From assembly GCA_019400425.1 (NCBI GenBank), contig JAFREE010000028.1, forward strand, positions 1 through 64,000: a DNA stretch of 64,000 nucleotides, given 5' to 3'. Source of the stretch: Hymenochaete sp. R1 (taxonomy: Eukaryota > Basidiomycota > Agaricomycetes > Hymenochaetales > Hymenochaetaceae). Below are positions 59,036 to 64,000 of the stretch, piece after piece (position 1 is the first letter of the stretch; every line of letters begins with the position of its first letter). The notes under the pieces were generated by a model that saw only the letters and a list, made by a program, of their open reading frames with translations, was not told the origin of the DNA and did no database searches. A program made the translations under genes and the position numbers.

Positions 59036-62000
59036 GAGGTGGCGACGATTACCATGGGCCATTGGATCGGAGAAAGGGATGGAATTGAATCTCACCGGAT
59101 GATGGATAACAGGGATTGCGTGTATTGGTTTATCTTCTCATCTTTGAGATACCGTACCCGGGCTATGGCCAGCATGACGATCTATCGAGGAAGACAGAGG
59201 ACTTTCGGGGATTGATATCGAGATAGGGGTTCGAAGAAGGCCTAGCGCAATCAGAGCAGAGTACAGTGGTGCAATATGCGGTATATTAGCACCACGAGTA
59301 TAGGTTGATAAATGCAGTTAAAAGCTGGTCACGAGAGCAGACTTCGGAAGATTCGAAGATTCGAGTATGCAGGCGCCCAAAAATACGACCTCATCGTCCA
59401 TACTAGCGCGGCCGCGGGTAGATGGGGGTGGAGAGAGTTCGCGCATGTCCATTCAGTTCACTTCCTTGCTCATCTCGAGTGCTCGTGTGCTAGCCAAGAC
59501 CTTCGATATCGTGTCGACACTTGCTATTCGAGCTTGTGATACTGAGCAAACGCCTCCGTCCCGAGGCGTACGAAAATATCGCCGTCATCACACCTTTATG
59601 GATCTATTCTACCGTACGTACGTACGATGGTACTAGAGAAGATTTGGCCCTTTTCTCCGCGCAGTCGCATCGCATCAATCCACGTTTTCCTTCCCGTTGA
59701 GAGGCCATCAAGAAGAACTTCGAATTGTGGAGTCGGAGTTCGGAGGTATTTCTTCCTCTCGGTCTGCGGGGTGGGAAATTGAGCACGACGTACGGATGTT
59801 CGTTGAACATCAGTGTAACGAATCTTCTGGTTCATCGTGAAGGCGCCATTGGAGGGAGCAAGAGGTAAGGAGCCAATGACGTCCGAGCCTACGAAAATGT
59901 GCTCTTTTACCTCCTGTGATATTGCTGCGTGCGCTGTCGCACTTCGAATGTCTACCTTTCCCGCGGTGGCATCCATGCGCCACAAACAAAACAACGTCAT
60001 TAGCCACCTCCCTTTACCTCCACAGCTGCCGCTTCTCCCACTCCTGCTCCTGAATGATTTGACTTCCTGTTCTCAATAGCTAGAATATTCCAACTTCGAC
60101 GTCATAGGTCATTTGTCTCTGGTGAACTTATCCTTTCACCCTTTGTTCTCATGTTTCCCGACGGCTCGAATTTCATCCAGATGTTTATTACAGTTTAATG
60201 TGGGGTTTGCTCACCATTTCCAGCTGCTTCGCCATTGATTCAAACATTTTCGCGCTTCTTCCGTTCCGTCGACCTTCCGTTCCGCTTCAAGTTTACCCAC
60301 TAGCCCTAGTGTACCTGTCTGCCGCCCTGGTTCCAATTCTGATTCCGATTCCGACCGTCAATTCATCACCCATTTTCCCAATGTTTCTGTCCCAGCCTCC
60401 CATTTTCTCATATACATTTACCAGTAGTAACCTTTCCCCATTCACCTCTCTTCCGTTTTATCCGTCTAGAAGTATCATTGTTCCTTCATTGATTGTTGCT
60501 AGCACCTTGTCTGATTTTAATCCCTCTTTGGATGGACTCTAGTACTGTTTCGTCTTCCTCGTATCCGTGTCCGTGTCTCATCACCCCATGTCTCACTCTT
60601 CCATCACTGGCAATATAAATATCACTTTATACCGGAGTTTCAGAAGTGATCCAAGTTCGTTCCTATTCGGAATATGTGTACTGCGTATCGTCACTCGGAA
60701 ACACAAGGCACAGACAAGATAAGACAGAGAAGGGGAAAACATAAAACATGTTGAAAGCAAATAAGGAGCCGCGATTGGAATACTGCGGTGATCTCCTATC
60801 AATCTTCCCCGTGGGTCAAGGTACCCGACCAACTGAGAGGAGAAGGCGACTGTCTCTCCTTAGCGGCTAGGTGTACGGGACGAACGTCCGTGAGGGCGGT
60901 AGTCAACACGGGCGCCATCATTGACTCCTTTCTTATTAATAGTGCAAACGCGCAAATATGCAGCGGTACGACCTTACTGGTCAATAAGAATCCCGGACCA
61001 AACAAGAAGCGCATCTCAGAAGATACAGTCGATGACGTCGGTTCCACTCTAACGACATGTATCGATTGCCTGGTATTGTATTGTAGGATTATGCTAAGAC
61101 TCGAAACTCTGGAACTGTTGAGAAATATGGAAGTGTCGTTGCTGCCGCTACCGGGTGGAGTTCCCTCGTGCCGTTCTTAACACCTGCGAGCATCCGTTTT
61201 GAGTAGGTGCAATGAGCGGAATGAAACGATGAGCAATGACCTCGTGAACGGGAAGTTCCGAGCTTGGTGCATATAAAAAGCGTTGGTGTAAGTTGAATCA
61301 TTAGAAACAGTAATATGATAACTTGAGATCAACAATAATTGACGTATGAGATATAATTAGCGAGAGGAGGGGTGTACGTCGTGAAGACGGGCGGAGCTGC
61401 GAGCAAGACGAGCTTGGGAAGATCAGTGCCACATCTTCAATGATTTCGATATAGAGCTAAAGTGTCTAAACAAAAACGTCGGAGAAGTCAATTATGCAAC
61501 TTTTCAAAAATCAGAAGCAGGATCAGAATTAAACAGCCAAAGCACCGACCGGACTCACTTTGCAGAAAATGCAGTACGACACCGTGACCGTAGCGGCAGC
61601 CCGCCCAGTTCACAATAACGTTAACCTTTTTTGTTTTGTTCTGTTTCGCCGTACGGTCGTATCCGTGCTCCCGTGCCAGTCAGCTATGCCGAAATATGTG
61701 ATCCGAGCGAGAAGTTCCCCGATACTCCGACACTCCGAAGGGTCAGCAGGTCCATCCAGCTGAGCTGGGATACGCAAGCGGGGTGAGTCAGCCCTCAAGC
61801 GGCCTCCAGCTCCACTCCATAATCAGTCGCATGGATGAAATGAAGGGTACGACATGCGTAAACCAGCAATCCGATTGTGGTTGCAGGATAGGATGGGATT
61901 GTAACCTGAGTTTCTGTTGGCGATATTTCTTCAGACTCATAACCAGACTTTCGCATGATTATTGTTCGAGTATGTGATTGGAAAGCCTATTTGCCCGTCT

Positions 62001-64000
62001 GGAAAGCTTCTCGGGAGTATTATTCCCGTGTCTAATCCGGGGTAGCAGCGGCAGCATCAATCGTAGCAGAAAGAAGGTACACAAATCCGAAGTGCGGTGT
62101 GGGGTAAGTTAGTTTGGATGTGGCAGTTCGGCGAGGCAGAAGCTTCCCCACAACTTGCCTTCCGTTCCGTGTGCGCATCTTCTTCTCCTGTTATCCTAGC
62201 TAGTCATCGGACAACGGATGGAAGTAAGTGCCTCGAGGACAGGGGACGGTAGAACGGCACGGAAGGTGCGGAGGAGGATTGGCGGGATAGCTTTAATTTA
62301 GCCAGCATGATTCGCACCTGGCAACTCCCATATCCCGCCGGTTTGTAATAGTTCATATGCGCAAATGAAGGGTCGACGAGCACATTGCTGTACCATTCTT
62401 CGGGCATGAGGATGTTGAGGTTGGGGTTGTTGTGTAAAGTGTGGCAGACGCAGACGCACGACGTGAGGTGAAGGTGGGGGAAGAGAGGAGTAGCGCAGCC
62501 AATGCCTCCAATACCCCGCCCCGCGTTCATTCACAGTTCACAGCATTATAGTAAGCAAGTCACGTACCTCGGACGCAAGCCTGCATAGCACACGGAACAC
62601 TACTCAAAACAAAGTCAGACACCGTGCTCCAGATGCAGTCCGCAGACTCCAACAGTAAGCAGTAGTAGCCTCAGTAGGAATGGGTACCAGTACCAGTGTT
62701 AGAGTCAGATGTTTTGCCACTCCGGGTTGTTGCGTGTGCCACCTTGCCACATCTCATCTGACCTGGGAGGAGTCGGTGGCCGAACTGCGGGCTGTTTTGA
62801 TGCGAGCCCTTACGTCGTCGCGGAACAGGAGCGTCTCCCTCGGTCTGCATCTGCATATCTCGGAGTCGGCGTCGGAGACGGAATCGGAGCGGCCCTAAGC
62901 TAAGCAAGGATCACACTCACTAGTACTTGACAGCTGAAATGATTGGGATTAGACTGGGTAAACTTCATCGAGTTCATGGAGAGACTCATCAAACAATCGA
63001 GTGTGATCCTGTCCTATCCTGTCCTGTGGCAAATGTGGCCCGTCGCCCGCTAATCGATCCATCACTCCACAGGACGCACAGGTGTAAACTTTATTGCTGT
63101 ACCTACCAGGGCGGGAGATCCTGCAGGAGGTACTGAGCTACTGCAGGGAGCAAGGAAGCCGGCGGGGTAAATCGGGTATGAGAGGTGTGCGAGTCGGAAC
63201 GAGGAAGGTGGCTTATCCAATGGTTGCGTTGCGAGGCAACGTGAACTCCTTCTCTCCTTCCGAGAGCCAAAGCAGGAGGAGCCGGTACATGTATACTACT
63301 ACTACAACACTACTGTACATGTGTGCGTGGTCAACGCGGAATAGGGGTTGGTGGATGTGCGAAATACGAACGTGAGACTGGAAGGACTTGGAAGGACTGG
63401 GAGCGTGGCTCAGGGAAGAGAATTGGAGAAACGGGCAGGCGGCGGCGCGTGACGGGAAGCCCGAAGGAAGAAAAGAGAGAATCTGATCATGAGAATCAAT
63501 CTTTGCAGCAATCTACAGTAATTCAACTCATTGAACTACAGGGCACAGGACATTGAAACGAGACAGGAAAATGTCGGACATCTCGTGGCCTTCGATCGGT
63601 TTTTGTTGTTGCTGTTGCAGTAGTTGTTGATGACGCGGAAATGGTATTGTTTGGACGTATCATTTGCGCGATGATCCCACATTTGTTCGCATCGTTCCGG
63701 ATGGAGGGAGCGAGTTCGGGAAGGTGGCGAAGATGGAGTGAAGACGGGTTGCTGTTGCTGCAGTAGCCTCTGAGAAGAAGCTGAAGCTGAAGGAAACCTC
63801 TGGATCTGAATGCACTGCGAGGATACCCGCGGGCTGTGTGGAAGACGGAGACTAGCTTGGCCGTCGCCGTGTCCGTCGGTCATGCACCTCTTACTACGCA
63901 TTCATTCTATTTTCTTTTGTGAAACTAGCATGGGACCATTCAGTCGGCGGACGATAACGGCGGGTCATTAGCCTAGCAGTAGTAGTATTGTGGTTGAGAT
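59036..64000. other. 5 kb region without a supported gene
   Basis: No known protein family could be found on either strand. The longest frames (59596-60000 minus, 60198-60542 plus, 60788-61180 plus, 62204-62530 minus, 63536-63901 minus) have low-complexity composition and no matching splice partners. Visible features are a gtacgtacgtac palindrome at about 59613, a pyrimidine-rich block at 60230-60540, and CAG/CAA-like repeats on the minus strand at 63600-63625 and 63750-63765. It could be the long upstream region of a regulator outside the window, or sequence with a non-coding transcript. I cannot tell. Confidence 0.45.

Noticed and set aside
59596..60000. 134-codon minus-strand frame
   Set aside because: No family similarity recognised and no supporting neighbouring exons.
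63536..63901. Gln-rich minus-strand frame resembling a regulator fragment
   Set aside because: Low-complexity repeats alone explain it; no DNA-binding motif is present.

Overview
The window is nuclear DNA from a filamentous basidiomycete, most likely an agaricomycete (mushroom-forming fungus). The genes are dense and broken by many 50-60 nt introns. The gene content includes a homeodomain mating-type locus next to a mitochondrial intermediate peptidase gene, chromodomain Ty3/gypsy retrotransposons, a GH74 xyloglucanase and an AIM6-like secreted protein. Gene models were assembled by hand from open frames, splice signals and protein family motifs; no search was run.

Layout. 1-3814: two related Ty3/gypsy elements in opposite orientation. 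The 3' end of a forward element (integrase, an extra ORF, polypurine tract, LTR) is inserted into the gag gene of a reverse element whose 5' LTR is complete. 4100-11280: the MAT-A (HD) locus. It holds a divergent pair, HD2 (minus) and HD1 (plus), sharing a 256 bp promoter, followed by the mitochondrial intermediate peptidase gene, the classical flanking gene of this locus. 11281-17886: a decayed stretch with a broken PB1-ZZ protein gene, a fragment of a PDK1-type kinase, CGTAAT-rich repeats and poly-C runs.

17887-40401: housekeeping genes. These are a WHIM-type chromatin protein, a FAM32A-like protein, TMEM115 and COG1 (two Golgi partners in tandem), GH74 xyloglucanase, an AIM6-like phosphodiesterase-fold protein, a conserved hypothetical, a zinc MDR dehydrogenase, mitochondrial ribosomal protein bL17m, mitochondrial acyl carrier protein and an SMP-30 lactonase. 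43278-59035: mitochondrial aspartate aminotransferase, cytosolic AspRS, a broken second GH74 copy with a CBM1 tail, HisRS with a second upstream start, a YAR1-like ankyrin protein, SRP14 and a large DUF726/TMCO4 (Mil1-like) membrane protein. 59036-64000: about 5 kb without a gene I can support.

The most notable points are the complete HD mating-type locus, including an HD1 homeodomain with Lys in place of the near-invariant Asn51; a 1.25 kb near-identical inverted copy of GH74 embedded in an older, diverged GH74-CBM1 pseudogene, which looks like gene conversion; a decayed gene split by a segment carrying a kinase fragment between two related repeats; and unusual gene structures (a GC-AG intron, a 13 nt micro-exon, an 8 nt last coding exon). 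I found no clear tRNA, rRNA or CRISPR feature.
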